Assembly: GCA_026707545.1 (NCBI GenBank)
Contig: JAPOWR010000001.1
Span: forward strand, 2,323,778 to 2,387,777
From: Acidobacteriota bacterium
Lineage (GTDB): Bacteria > Acidobacteriota > Thermoanaerobaculia > Multivoradales > Multivoraceae
Direction: 5' to 3'
Length of the DNA: 64,000 nt
Shown here: in pieces, positions 50,563 to 60,100 of the stretch
Numbering within the stretch: position 1 is the first letter of the stretch
How the letters are laid out: each line of letters opens with the position of its first letter
Notes under the pieces: model-generated
Seen by the model: only the letters and a program-made list of their open reading frames with translations
Told to the model about the DNA's origin: nothing
Databases searched by the model: none
Position numbers and translations under genes: made by a program

Positions 50563-51525
50563 ATGTTCGACTCCCGGCCGGCCCTGCTCCCAACGAAGTT
50601 TCCCCCGTTGCGGCGCCGGCGGATCGCCACGTTGCAGGTGAACCTGGGGTACCGCTGCAACCTGAGCTGCGTCCACTGTCACGTCAACGCCGGACCTCAC
50701 CGGACGGAGATGATGTCGGCCCGGGTCGTCGACGAGGTGATCGCGGCACTCGACCGGATGGACATCGAGACGCTCGACCTCACCGGCGGCGCACCGGAGT
50801 TGCATCCGGAATTCCGCCGCATCGTGCGGGAAGGGCGCCGGCGAGGCATCGAGGTCCTCGATCGCTGCAACCTGACGGTGCTGTTCGAGGAGGGCCAGGA
50901 GACCCTGGCCTCCTTCCTGGCGGAGGAAGGCGTCACTGTCGTCGCCTCCCTGCCCTGCTATCTGGAGGAGAACGTCGAGCAGCAACGCGGCAAGGGAGTC
51001 TTCGGCGACAGCATCCGGGCTCTCACCCTGCTGAACGACCTCGGCTACGGCACGGGCAACGGGCGGCGACTCCACCTGGTCTTCAATCCGGTCGGCGCCG
51101 TGCTGCCGCCACCGCAGGCGAAGCTGGAGGCAGCCTACAAGCGGGAACTGAAGCGCCGATTCGGCATCGTGTTCGACTCGCTCTTCGTACTGACGAACAT
51201 GCCGATCAACCGCTTCGGCGCCGTTCTGACGGCGCAGGGCCAGCTCGACGACTACATGACGCTGCTACGGGACAACCACTGCGCGGAGAACGTCCCGGGC
51301 GTCATGTGCCGCGACACGATCAGCGTCGACTGGCAAGGCCATCTGTACGACTGTGACTTCAACCAGATGCTGGGGCTGCCGGCGATGATGGAGGGGCGCC
51401 CCGCGCGTCTGGCCGATCTCGTCCAGGGCGGTCCGCTCGAGACTGGCTGTATCGCCACGGCGAGCCACTGTTTCGGCTGCACCGCCGGCCAGGGCAGCAG
51501 CTGCACCGGCGCTCTGGACGGCTGA
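50563..51525 (+). CDS. arsS: Arsenosugar biosynthesis radical SAM protein ArsS
   Basis: 320 residues; GAGG 8 bp before ATG 50563. Radical SAM cluster site CNLSCVHC (C32, C36, C39), then CHVNAGPHRTEMM, LDLTGGAPELHPEFR, LPCYLEENVEQQRGKGVF and HLVFNPVG. The C-terminal Cys-rich domain is GVMCRDTISVDWQGHLYDCDFNQMLGL, CFGCTAGQGSSCTGAL. The family makes the ribosyl-arsenic link of arsenosugars and includes selenocysteine forms; this copy uses cysteine at every such site. No arsM neighbour is visible, so arsenic use is inferred only from the family. Confidence 0.9.
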   Translation: MFDSRPALLPTKFPPLRRRRIATLQVNLGYRCNLSCVHCHVNAGPHRTEMMSARVVDEVIAALDRMDIETLDLTGGAPELHPEFRRIVREGRRRGIEVLDRCNLTVLFEEGQETLASFLAEEGVTVVASLPCYLEENVEQQRGKGVFGDSIRALTLLNDLGYGTGNGRRLHLVFNPVGAVLPPPQAKLEAAYKRELKRRFGIVFDSLFVLTNMPINRFGAVLTAQGQLDDYMTLLRDNHCAENVPGVMCRDTISVDWQGHLYDCDFNQMLGLPAMMEGRPARLADLVQGGPLETGCIATASHCFGCTAGQGSSCTGALDG

Positions 51526-51643
51526 ACCGCCCACTATGCGCAGGCACGACGCGGCAACAAGTGGGCTTCCTGTTTACGCCTTAGTTGCGCTATGATGGTC
51601 TCTTCCCACTTCCACGTCTCTTCTCGTTCCGTTTCACGGTGCC

Positions 51644-52477
51644 GTGACTTCCCTGCCCGCAGCTCTCACCGACCCGCAGTGGCCGCGGTCCCTGGTGCGC
51701 CAGATCCGGCGCGGGCGGGATCTGGTGAGCGGCGACGACCCGGCCGGAATCCATGAAGTAGAGGCCGGCGTCTTCGCCACGCGGCTTGCGAGCGTCGACC
51801 GCCTGCTGGACGGCGGCATCCGCCGCGGGCAGACGATCGAGCTGGTCGGTTCCCGGAGCAGCGGCCGCTTTTCCCTGGTGCTGGAACTGCTGGCCGGCGC
51901 CACCGGGAGCGGTGAATCGGCGGCGCTGGTCGATCTGGGGGACCACTTCGACCCGCAAACGGCGGCGCGCGCCGGGGTCGTCCTCGAACGGCTGCTCTGG
52001 GCACGGCCCAGGCGATTGAAGCAGGCGCTGGGTAGCGCCGAGGTGCTGATCGGCGGCGGCTTCCCCCTGGTCGTGCTCGACCTCGGTCTGCCGCCGGTCC
52101 CCGGCGGCCGCGGCAAGGAATCGGCGTGGCTGCGGCTGCGGCGCGCGGCGGACGACCATCAGGCGGCGCTGCTGATCGCCGCGCCGTACCGCGCCGGCGG
52201 CACGGCGCCGCAGAAGGTGCTCGATCTCGGGTCGCGAACGTCGCCGGTCCGCGCTCTCTGGGCGCGGGCCGCACCGAGGAGCCCGCGCTTGCTCGACGGG
52301 CTCGCAACCCGGCTCGAACTCGCCAAGTCGCGTGGCGAGCGGCCGGGTGCCGCGGCCGAAGTCGAGCTGCGCGTGCTCGCAAGCAGCCTGCGGCATCCCC
52401 TGCCCAGCGCGCCGCCCCGTCGGACGGAGAACCGCCGCGCCAATTCTCACGTCGAGGTTCTGCGCCGTGCCGGCTGA
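51644..52477 (+). CDS. imuA: ImuA-like RecA-fold mutasome protein
   Basis: 277 residues from GTG 51644. RecA-like core with a degenerate Walker A (VGSRSSGRFS, Lys replaced by Arg) at about residue 67, VLDLGLPPVP at the Walker B position, and LLIAAPYR. ImuA proteins partner ImuB and DnaE2 in error-prone repair. A TATGAT at 51591-51596 upstream could be a -10 box, but no good -35 or LexA-type operator is seen, so SOS control is not supported by sequence. imuB follows after 83 bp that hold a repeat of its own 5' end. Confidence 0.86.
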   Translation: MTSLPAALTDPQWPRSLVRQIRRGRDLVSGDDPAGIHEVEAGVFATRLASVDRLLDGGIRRGQTIELVGSRSSGRFSLVLELLAGATGSGESAALVDLGDHFDPQTAARAGVVLERLLWARPRRLKQALGSAEVLIGGGFPLVVLDLGLPPVPGGRGKESAWLRLRRAADDHQAALLIAAPYRAGGTAPQKVLDLGSRTSPVRALWARAAPRSPRLLDGLATRLELAKSRGERPGAAAEVELRVLASSLRHPLPSAPPRRTENRRANSHVEVLRRAG

Positions 52478-52488
52478 ACACCGGAGAT

Positions 52489-52632
52489 CCCGCATCGCGT
52501 GCATGAAGGCGGCTTCTGAGGGTCACAGCCCACTAGCCGCCTGCGGCTCCGGAACGCATCATGCCGACTAGACGAAAGACCCGCATCGCGTGCATGAGAG
52601 CGGCCCTCTTTCCACTAGCCGCCTACCTGCGG
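52489..52632 (+). repeat. Imperfect direct duplication of the imuB 5' end
   Basis: Copy 1 (52489-52546) and copy 2 (52580-52632) share an identical 18-bp block CCCGCATCGCGTGCATGA, offset 91 bp, and an identical CCACTAGCCGCCT, offset 82 bp, so copy 1 is about 9 bp longer. Copy 2 is the true coding start region of imuB. Copy 1 reads RIACMKAASEGHSPLAACGSG and then stops at TAG 52569-52571. It lies between imuA and imuB and is best read as a degenerating duplication. Confidence 0.8.
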
Positions 52633-54126
52633 GGGGCGCCGGAGCTTGCCCGCGAGGCGGTCGTGGTCCACGAAGGTCCATCGGCGCGGATCGTCGCCGC
52701 CTCCCGGCTGGCGCGGCGCGCCGGCGTGCGGCCGGGGCTGACCGTGGCCCAAGCCCGGAACATCGAGTCCGGCCTCGCCTCTCGCACCCGCGACCCGGAG
52801 CGCGAGCACACCGCGCAGGAAGTGCTGCTCGAGATCGCCGGCACCTTCTCGCCCCGAGTCGAGGACGGCGGCGAGGGCATGGTCTACCTGGACATCGCGG
52901 CCGAGGACGAGCACAGCCTCGGCCAGTCGATCATGCGGGACATGGACGCCGCCGGATTGCCCGGCCGGGTCGGCATCGCCGGTAGCAAGCTGGCCGCGCG
53001 AGCCGCGGCCGCCCTGCCGCGGTCGCCGAACGTCGTGGCGCCCCGCGGCGAGGCCCGGTTTCTGGCGCCGTTGCCGCTCAAGTCCCTGTTCGAGGGCGGC
53101 AGCCGCGACCCCGACCCGGCGCAGGACGACGACGACCAGGAAATCCTCCACACGCTGAAGCTCTGGGGACTGCGCACGGTCGGCGACCTGGCCGGTCTGC
53201 CGGCAGCCGAGGTCCACAGTCGCCTCGGCGAGCGCGGCACGGCGCTCCATTCCGCCGCCCGGGGCTTCGACCCGGAGCCGCTGACTCCGCGTCCGCCAGC
53301 GCCCACCTTCCGCGAGGCGCAGACCTTCGAGTGGCCGATCGACAACCTGGAGCCGTTCCTGTTCGTCGCCCGCGGCGCCGTCTCCCGGCTGGCGGCCCGG
53401 CTCGACGCCCGGGGCATGGGCTGCAAGCGGCTCGAGCTGTCGCTCAAGGTCGAGCCCGAGGGCCTCCACGAACTGGCCATCGAACTGCCGGCGCCCACCC
53501 GTGAGGCGCGGACGCTGCTGTCGCTGATCCGTCTCCACCTGGAAGCCGAGCCGCCCCGGGCGCCGATCACGTCGATGCAACTGCTCGCCCACCCCGACGT
53601 TCCGCGCCAGACGCAGCTCAGCCTGCTCGGGCCGGCCGCCCTGTCGCCCGACCGCCTGGCCGCCGTCACGGCGCGGCTGCTCGCCCTGCTCGGGCCGAAC
53701 CGCGTCGGCTCGCCGCGCACCCGGAACGGCCACCTGCCGGAACGGTTCCGTCTAGCCGACTACGACCCGCCCCCGCCGCCCCGGATCCGGCTCGAACCCC
53801 GGCCCGGCCGCGGCATGCTGGCGGTGCGCACCCTGCGGCCGCCGGTCGAGGTCGAGGTGCTGACCGCGGAGAGCGAAGAGACGGATCGCGCCACGCCCTG
53901 CCCCGCGCCGCGACAGATCAATCCCCTGCCGACCGAGGACCGCCACGTCCGCATCGAGGGCGCCGTCCGCACCGCCGCCGGTCCCTGGGAAATCGAGGAG
54001 GGTTGGTGGCGGGAAGCGCCGGCACTGCGGGACTACTGGGACGTGGAACTGCGGAACGGCGCGGTGTGCCGGATCTATCGGGACCGGACATCGGAGCGGT
54101 GGTTCGCGGACGGGGTGTATGACTGA
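52561..54126 (+). CDS. imuB: ImuB, Y-family polymerase-like mutasome subunit
   Basis: 521 residues from ATG 52561 (ATG 52594 is an alternative). N-terminus RIACMRAALFPLAAYLRGAPELAREAVVV, then palm/finger elements without the catalytic acidic pair of active Y-family polymerases, VEDGGEGMVYLDIAAEDEHSL, and a helix-hairpin-helix-like LKLWGLRTVGDLAGLPAAEVHSRLG. The little-finger and C-terminal regions follow, with WREAPALRDYWDVELRNGAVCRIYRDRTSERWFADGVYD. It bridges ImuA, the clamp and DnaE2 in translesion synthesis. Four genes separate it from dnaE2. Confidence 0.92.
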   Translation: MPTRRKTRIACMRAALFPLAAYLRGAPELAREAVVVHEGPSARIVAASRLARRAGVRPGLTVAQARNIESGLASRTRDPEREHTAQEVLLEIAGTFSPRVEDGGEGMVYLDIAAEDEHSLGQSIMRDMDAAGLPGRVGIAGSKLAARAAAALPRSPNVVAPRGEARFLAPLPLKSLFEGGSRDPDPAQDDDDQEILHTLKLWGLRTVGDLAGLPAAEVHSRLGERGTALHSAARGFDPEPLTPRPPAPTFREAQTFEWPIDNLEPFLFVARGAVSRLAARLDARGMGCKRLELSLKVEPEGLHELAIELPAPTREARTLLSLIRLHLEAEPPRAPITSMQLLAHPDVPRQTQLSLLGPAALSPDRLAAVTARLLALLGPNRVGSPRTRNGHLPERFRLADYDPPPPPRIRLEPRPGRGMLAVRTLRPPVEVEVLTAESEETDRATPCPAPRQINPLPTEDRHVRIEGAVRTAAGPWEIEEGWWREAPALRDYWDVELRNGAVCRIYRDRTSERWFADGVYD

Positions 54127-54131
54127 GGGGT

Positions 54132-54503
54132 TCAAACCCCATTCGCGCCCGCAATCACCTGCTCCACCACTACCCGGCCACCGATCAGGTGTTCCTGGAT
54201 CACCCGTTCCAGGACCTCGGGCGTGCAGCCCCAGTACCAGACGCCCTCCGGATACACGACGGCTACCGGGCCTGCGTCGCAGATGCGAAGGCAGTTCGCC
54301 TTCGTCCGCATCACCGTGCCCGACTCGGTGAGGTCCAGCTCGAGCAGCCGGCGCTTGAGGTAGTCCCAGGACTCGAGCGACAGCTCCCGGTCGCAGCACT
54401 TCGGCTTCGTCTGGTCGCAGCACAGGAAGATGTGCCGCTGCACGTTGGCGATGCCGATCGCCTCCGCCTTGCGCCGGGCGCGGTCGAGAGCTTCGCGGTC
54501 CAT
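54132..54503 (-). CDS. Thioredoxin-like [2Fe-2S] ferredoxin
   Basis: 123 residues. [33 protein letters not shown], then [44 protein letters not shown]. The Cys spacing CCxxxxxKCC...CLRIC fits the (2Fe-2S) ferredoxin-domain family with a thioredoxin fold, in which four of these cysteines bind the cluster. Electron carrier; partner unknown. On the reverse strand between imuB and a VOC gene, splitting the mutasome cassette. Confidence 0.87.
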   Translation of the reverse strand: MDREALDRARRKAEAIGIANVQRHIFLCCDQTKPKCCDRELSLESWDYLKRRLLELDLTESGTVMRTKANCLRICDAGPVAVVYPEGVWYWGCTPEVLERVIQEHLIGGRVVVEQVIAGANGV

Positions 54504-54545
54504 GGCCGCGATGATTCCACGATCCCGGTGGCTAGACTCCTGCCG

Positions 54546-54929
54546 ATGAAGCTCTACGAAGCCGCCTACCCGTTTCAGGACGACGTGCTGGCCCTGCCGG
54601 TCGAGGACCTCGACGCCACGGCGCAGTGGTACGCGGACGGTTTCGGCCTGCACGAAGTCGAGCGCCGCGAAGAGCCCGTGCCGACGGTGATCCTGGAGCG
54701 CGACGGCGTCCGCATCGGCTTCGCGATCAACGGCGGCGACGCCAGCATGGACGGCGCGGCGATCCTGGTCACCGACATCAAGGCGGCTCGGGCCGAACTG
54801 AAGCGCAATGGCGTCAAGGTCAAGAACTGGCGCATCGACAAGCGCGACGGCAAGAAGTTCCGGGTCTTCTTCGTCGTGGCGCCGGACGGGCTCTGCTACT
54901 ACTTCCATCAACCGCTGAGCAGCAGTTAG
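54546..54929 (+). CDS. VOC family (glyoxalase/bleomycin resistance-like) protein
   Basis: 127 residues. [54 protein letters not shown] is the first betaalphabetabetabeta unit; [53 protein letters not shown] the second. No full metal site can be named, so the activity is open. It precedes the TPR gene by 5 bp and is probably co-transcribed with it. Confidence 0.87.
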   Translation: MKLYEAAYPFQDDVLALPVEDLDATAQWYADGFGLHEVERREEPVPTVILERDGVRIGFAINGGDASMDGAAILVTDIKAARAELKRNGVKVKNWRIDKRDGKKFRVFFVVAPDGLCYYFHQPLSSS

Positions 54930-54934
54930 CCAAA

Positions 54935-56641
54935 ATGACTCGTCGCCACAGCGGGCCCGCGGCCATCGTCGCGCTCTTGCTGATCGGCCCGCTGCCCGCC
55001 GCCGCCCAGGACTTCGCCGAACTCCTGGAGATCCGCCGCGTCAGGGAAACGCTGGACCTGAACCAGGTGCCGGAGCCGGATCTTTCCCGGGTGCCCGCGG
55101 TCGACGCCGAGCGGCTCCGCGACTACAGGACGCTCACGGCCGGCGCCCTGCAGCATGCCGCCGAGCCGATGCAGGCGCAGTTGGCGGCGAACACCTTCGG
55201 CGATCTCTGCGCGCGCTACCTGCACTACGAGCTGCACGACGCGGCGGCGGTCTGTCTGGACCAGCTCCGGGAACTGGCGCCCGCCGACTTCCAGTGGGCC
55301 TACTTCAAACTGCTGTTGCAGATCGCCACCGGAGACCTCGAAGGGGCGGTAGCAGCCGCTGAGGAGGCGCTAGCGATCCGGCCGGACGACCCGCCGACGC
55401 TCATCCGGCTGGCCGAACTCCAGGTGGCCGGCGGCCACGTCGACGCCGCGGAAGCCGCCTACGAGGCGGCGATCGAGGCCTACCCGGAGAGCGCCACGGC
55501 CCGCGTCGGGCTCGGCTACATCGCCCTGGAGCGGGACGACCCGGCGAAAGCGCTCCAGATCTTCCAGGAAGTCGCCGCGACCCAGCCGGAAGGCAGCGAG
55601 GCGAATCACCACGTCGGCCTCGCCTATCGAGCGCTGGGCGACGCCGACCGGGCCGCCGAGGCGTGGCGGCTGAACCAGGACGTCCTGATCCCGATGTACG
55701 ACCCGCTGCTCGAACGGCTGCGGCCGCTCGAGGAGGACGTCACGCTGCCGCTCGACCGAGCCGTCGCCGCGGCCGCGGAGGGCGACTACGACCGCGCGAT
55801 CCGGCTGTACGAGGAGATTCTGGAAGCGGACGAGACGGACGAAGAGGCTCACTTCCGCCTCGCCGGTTCCCTGCTCCTGGTCGGCGAGGACGAGCGCGCG
55901 GAAAGGCACCTGCGCCGGACGATCGCGCTCAATCCGGAACACGGTCCGGCCCACTACGCGCTCGCGATGTTCCTGAACCGCGCCGGCATCAGGACGGAGA
56001 GCGCCGCCCACCTGGAGCGGGCGGCCGACCTCATGCCGGAGAACCTGCCCTGGCGCCTCCAGCGGGCACAGATGCGAGCCGGCCTCGGGGATGCGGCCGG
56101 CGCCATCTCCGAACTCGAGCAGATCGTCACCCGGGACCCCGGCATGGTCGAGGCGCGGCGGATGCTCTCCGCCGTGCTGGTCGGTACGGGCAAGACGGAG
56201 GAAGCCGTCGTCCAGTTGCAGGCCCTGGTCGCCCTCACGCCGGACGATCTGCAGGCGCGCTTCAACCTCGGACTCATGCTGTTCGAGACCGGCCGCTACG
56301 CGGAGGCGCGCCGAACCCTCGACGACACCCTTGCACGATTCCCCGGCGACGTGGCCACCCGTCACCTGCTGGCGCGGCTGCTCGCGGTCAGCCCCGAGGA
56401 GACGGTGCGCGACGGCGCCCGCGCGGTCGAGCTGGCGCAATCCGTCGTCGACGAACAGCCGGCGCTCGACCACCTGGAAACGCTCGCGATGGCGCTGGCC
56501 GAGGCCGGCCGATTCGACGACGCGGTCACCTGGCAGCAACGGGCGCTCGAACAGGAACGCCAAGCCGCCGGCGGCAACTCGCCGCAACGGCTCGACCGGC
56601 TGGCGCTCTACCAGGCCCGCCAGCCGCTACGGGCACCCTGA
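54935..56641 (+). CDS. Exported TPR-repeat protein
   Basis: 568 residues. Signal peptide [17 protein letters not shown]. Residues ~100-560 are helical TPR units, for example [90 protein letters not shown] and [33 protein letters not shown] periplasmic scaffold for protein contacts; partner unknown. The same organism also carries TPR arrays fused to the sulfatase and to the thioredoxin-ASPIC protein. Confidence 0.88.
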   Translation: MTRRHSGPAAIVALLLIGPLPAAAQDFAELLEIRRVRETLDLNQVPEPDLSRVPAVDAERLRDYRTLTAGALQHAAEPMQAQLAANTFGDLCARYLHYELHDAAAVCLDQLRELAPADFQWAYFKLLLQIATGDLEGAVAAAEEALAIRPDDPPTLIRLAELQVAGGHVDAAEAAYEAAIEAYPESATARVGLGYIALERDDPAKALQIFQEVAATQPEGSEANHHVGLAYRALGDADRAAEAWRLNQDVLIPMYDPLLERLRPLEEDVTLPLDRAVAAAAEGDYDRAIRLYEEILEADETDEEAHFRLAGSLLLVGEDERAERHLRRTIALNPEHGPAHYALAMFLNRAGIRTESAAHLERAADLMPENLPWRLQRAQMRAGLGDAAGAISELEQIVTRDPGMVEARRMLSAVLVGTGKTEEAVVQLQALVALTPDDLQARFNLGLMLFETGRYAEARRTLDDTLARFPGDVATRHLLARLLAVSPEETVRDGARAVELAQSVVDEQPALDHLETLAMALAEAGRFDDAVTWQQRALEQERQAAGGNSPQRLDRLALYQARQPLRAP

Positions 56642-56648
56642 CGGCGGG

Positions 56649-56969
56649 TCAGGCGCCGGGCGCGCGGTAGGGCACGCTCTTCGCCACCGCGCCGTCGATC
56701 TCTTCCGGCGTCATCAGGACGCGCATCGTCACCTCGATACCGCCGCCGGCGTTCAGGGTCATTGAGACCGCGACCGCGGTCTCGTTGTCCGGAAGGTCGA
56801 CGATCATCAGCAGGTCGGTACCACCGAACGCGTAGTAGATGGCCTCCACCGTGCCGCCTGCGCCCTCGACGGTTTCACTGAGCGCCTTCCGCCGACGGCT
56901 GCCGCCTTCCTGGATCAGGCCCTGGACGCCAGCGTGAGTGTAGTTCGCCTCGATCAGATACTTCGTCAC
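56649..56969 (-). CDS. GYD domain protein
   Basis: 106 residues. KYLIEANYTHAGVQGLIQEGGSRRRKALSETVEGAGGTVEAIYYAFGGTDLLMIVDLPDNETAVAVSMTLNAGGGIEVTMRVLMTPEEID. The GYD signature reads here as FGGTD within a dimeric ferredoxin-like fold. These small proteins are widespread with unknown function. Shares the 141-bp region 56970-57110 with divergent dnaE2, which contains GTTCGC ... GCGAAC arms spaced about 24 bp apart. Confidence 0.88.
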   Translation of the reverse strand: MTKYLIEANYTHAGVQGLIQEGGSRRRKALSETVEGAGGTVEAIYYAFGGTDLLMIVDLPDNETAVAVSMTLNAGGGIEVTMRVLMTPEEIDGAVAKSVPYRAPGA

Positions 56970-57110
56970 TTTCCCATCTCCTTTTGCTCAAAACGGCGAG
57001 AATTGGGTGAAAACGCCTGTACCGGGTGTTCGCTTTCCATGTTGCCACAGCGCGGGCGAACGTGCCTCCACTATCTTGCTTTCCGTTACCGCCTGATTTA
57101 CGCTTCATGG

Positions 57111-60100
57111 ATGGCCCGGGACAGTTCCCCCAAACCCAAGGTCCCCAAACCCAAAGTCGACGTGCCGGCCCGCAACATGGGGCTGTCCGGTTCCGTGCGC
57201 AAGGGCAGCGGCTACGGCGATCGCGGCGGCAACGACCTGCTCGACGCCCGGGGGGAACCCAACCCCGGCTACGCCGCGCCGGGCGCGGTCAAGGAGCAAC
57301 TGCGACGGCGACGGTTCCGGACTCCGCCAAAGCGCCGCCGCGGACCGCCCCCGCCCTACGCCGAACTCCACGCCGCGTCGTCGTTCTCCTTCCTGCGCGC
57401 CTCGTCCCAGCCCGAGGATCTGGTGGCGCGGGCGGCGGCGCTGGGCCTGCCGGCGGTCGCCCTGGTCGACCGGAACGGCGTCTCCGGCGCGCCGCGCTTC
57501 TACAAGGCGGCACGGGAGGCGGGGATCCGGGCCCTGGTCGGCGCCGAGGCGGTGATCGACCGGCCGCAGGCGTCCGCGGTTTCGCGGCAGCGCGAGGAGC
57601 GGCCAACGCTGGACGACCAGGAGAACCGCGTCAACCTGCTCGTACGAAACCGCCAGGGCTACCGCAACCTCTGCCGCCTGCTGACCGCGGGGGCGCTCAA
57701 CCATCCCAAGGGCGAGGCGCGGATCGACTGGACGCTGCTCGAGGAGCACGCGGCGGGGCTCCACTGCCTGGCCGGCGCCGAAACCGACCCGGTCGGGCGG
57801 GCGCTGGCGCGGGAAGGGCTGGAAGCGGCCAGGCGCCAGCTCGAACGGCTGCACGCCGTCTTCCCCGGCCGCCTGCACGTGGAGCTCTCGCGCCACGGCA
57901 TCCGTGCCGAAGAGCACCGCAACCAGGCCCTGGTCCGGCTGGCGGACGGGCTTCGCGTGCCGGTCGTCGCCACCGGCGGCGTGCGCTACGCCGCGGCCCG
58001 CGACAAGCCCCTCTACGACCTGATGACCGCGATCCGGCACCACGTGACGGTCGACGACGCGGGCGCCCGCCTCGCCCGCGAGCGCCAGCGCCGCCTGAGG
58101 GCTCCTACGGAGATGCACCGCCTGTTCGCCGATCTCCCCCGCGCCGTCCACGCCGCGCACGAACTGGCCGGGGAACTCGACTTCACCCTCGCCGACCTCG
58201 GCTACCGCTTCCCGGACTACCCGGTGCCCGAGGGCGAGACGCCGATCTCCCATCTCCGCGAGCTGACCTGGCAGGGGGCGCGGGAGCGCTTCCGGCCGCT
58301 GACCGCCAGGGCCGGGGCGCAGCTCGAGAAGGAACTCGCCCTGATCGAGAAGCTCGATCTCGCCGGCTACTTCCTGATCGTCTGGGATGTCGTCCGCTTC
58401 TGCAAGGAGCAGCGGATCCTCGCCCAGGGCCGCGGCTCGGCCGCCAACTCCGCCGTCTGCTACGCGCTCTCCATCACCGCCGTCGACCCGGTGAAGATGG
58501 ACCTGCTGTTCGAGCGCTTCCTGTCCGAGGAACGCGGCGAGTGGCCGGACATCGACATCGACCTGCCGTCCGGCGACCAGCGCGAGAAGGTCATCCAGTA
58601 CGTCTACCGGCGCTACGGCCGGCACGGCGCGGCGATGACCGCGAACGTGATCACCTACCGCGACCGCATGGCCGCGCGCGAGGCGGCGAAGGCGCTGGGG
58701 TGCTCCAAGTCCCAGGTCGACCGCCTGGCCAAGGGCCTCGGCCACTGGCACTACGATCTCTCCCGCGGCGACAGCAAGGTGATGGACGAAGAGCTCACCG
58801 AACTCGGGTTCGATCCCCGCGACCGGCGCATCCAGATCTTCGTCCGCCTGTGGCGGCAGCTCCAGAACCATCCCCGCCACCTGGGACAGCACTCGGGAGG
58901 CATGGTGCTCTGCGCCGGACGGCTCGACGAGATCGTGCCGCTCGAACCGGCGGCGATGGAGAACCGGGTCATCGTCCAGTGGGACAAGGACGACTGCGCC
59001 GACCTGGGGCTGATCAAGGTCGACCTGCTCGGTCTCGGCATGCTGAACGCGCTCGAGGAGGCGGTGCCCCTGATCTGCCGCCACGAGGGCAGGGAGGTCG
59101 ACCTCGCCCACCTGCCGCCCGACGACCCGGCAACCTACGAGATGATCTGCCGCGCCGACACGGTCGGGGTCTTCCAGATCGAGAGCCGGGCGCAGATGGC
59201 GTCCCTGCCGCGCCACAAGCCGTACAAGTTCTACGACCTGGTGATCCAGATCGCGATCATCCGTCCCGGCCCGATCGTCGGCGGCATCGCGCATCCCTTC
59301 TTCGAGCGCCGGGTCGGCCGCGAGGAGGTCTCCTACCCTCACCCGCTGCTCGAGCCGATCCTGCGGCGCACTCTCGGCGTGCCGATCTTCCAGGAGCAGA
59401 TCCTGAAGGTCGCCATGGTCGCGGCCGGTTTCTCCGGCGGCGAGGCGGAGGACCTGCGGCGGGCGATGGGCTTCAAGCGCTCCGTCGAGCGCATGCACGA
59501 GATCGAGCAGCGGCTACGCTCGGGGATGAACGAACGCGGCATCACCGGCGAAGCCCAGGAACAGATCGTCAAGGCGATCACCTCGTTCGCGCTCTACGGC
59601 TTCCCCGAGTCGCACTCCGCCAGCTTCGCCCTGATCGCCTACGCCAGCGCCTACCTCAAGCGCCATCACCCGACCGCCTTTTTCCTGTCGCTCCTGAACG
59701 CCTGGCCGATGGGCTTCTACCACCCGGCGACCCTGGTCCGCGAGGCGCAGCGCGCGGGGACCGCAGTGCTGCCGATCGACGTGAACGAGTCGGGGGTCAC
59801 ATGCCGCTGGCAGGACCGGCCGGCGGACGCCGGCGAGCCGGAGCGGCCCGGTGAACCGCCTCCGGCCGGCGCGATCCGCCTCGGATTGCGCTACGTCAAG
59901 GGCCTGCGGCGCGGAGCGGCCGAACGGATCGAGGCCGAGCAGGCGGCGAGGCGCTTTGCGAGCATCGAGGATCTCGCCGAACGCTGCCGCCTGCGCCGGA
60001 ATGAACTCACAGCACTGGCGTCCCTTGGCGCATTGCCTGGCCGCGGCCGGCGCGCCGCGTTGTGGCAGTCGGCCCAGGTCGAGAAGCCGAAGGGACCGCT

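Noticed and set aside
51433..51525. Selenocysteine in ArsS.
   Set aside because: All relevant codons are Cys and the frame ends at a normal stop after GALDG.
51526..51643. Possible LexA operator before imuA.
   Set aside because: No GAAC/GTTC pairing of known bacterial types was found; only a TATGAT box is visible.
57026..59854. Long open frames overlapping dnaE2 on both strands (942 and 797 codons).
   Set aside because: Arg/Pro/Gly-rich composition and lack of motifs mark them as by-products of high G+C; dnaE2 motifs lie in the other frame.
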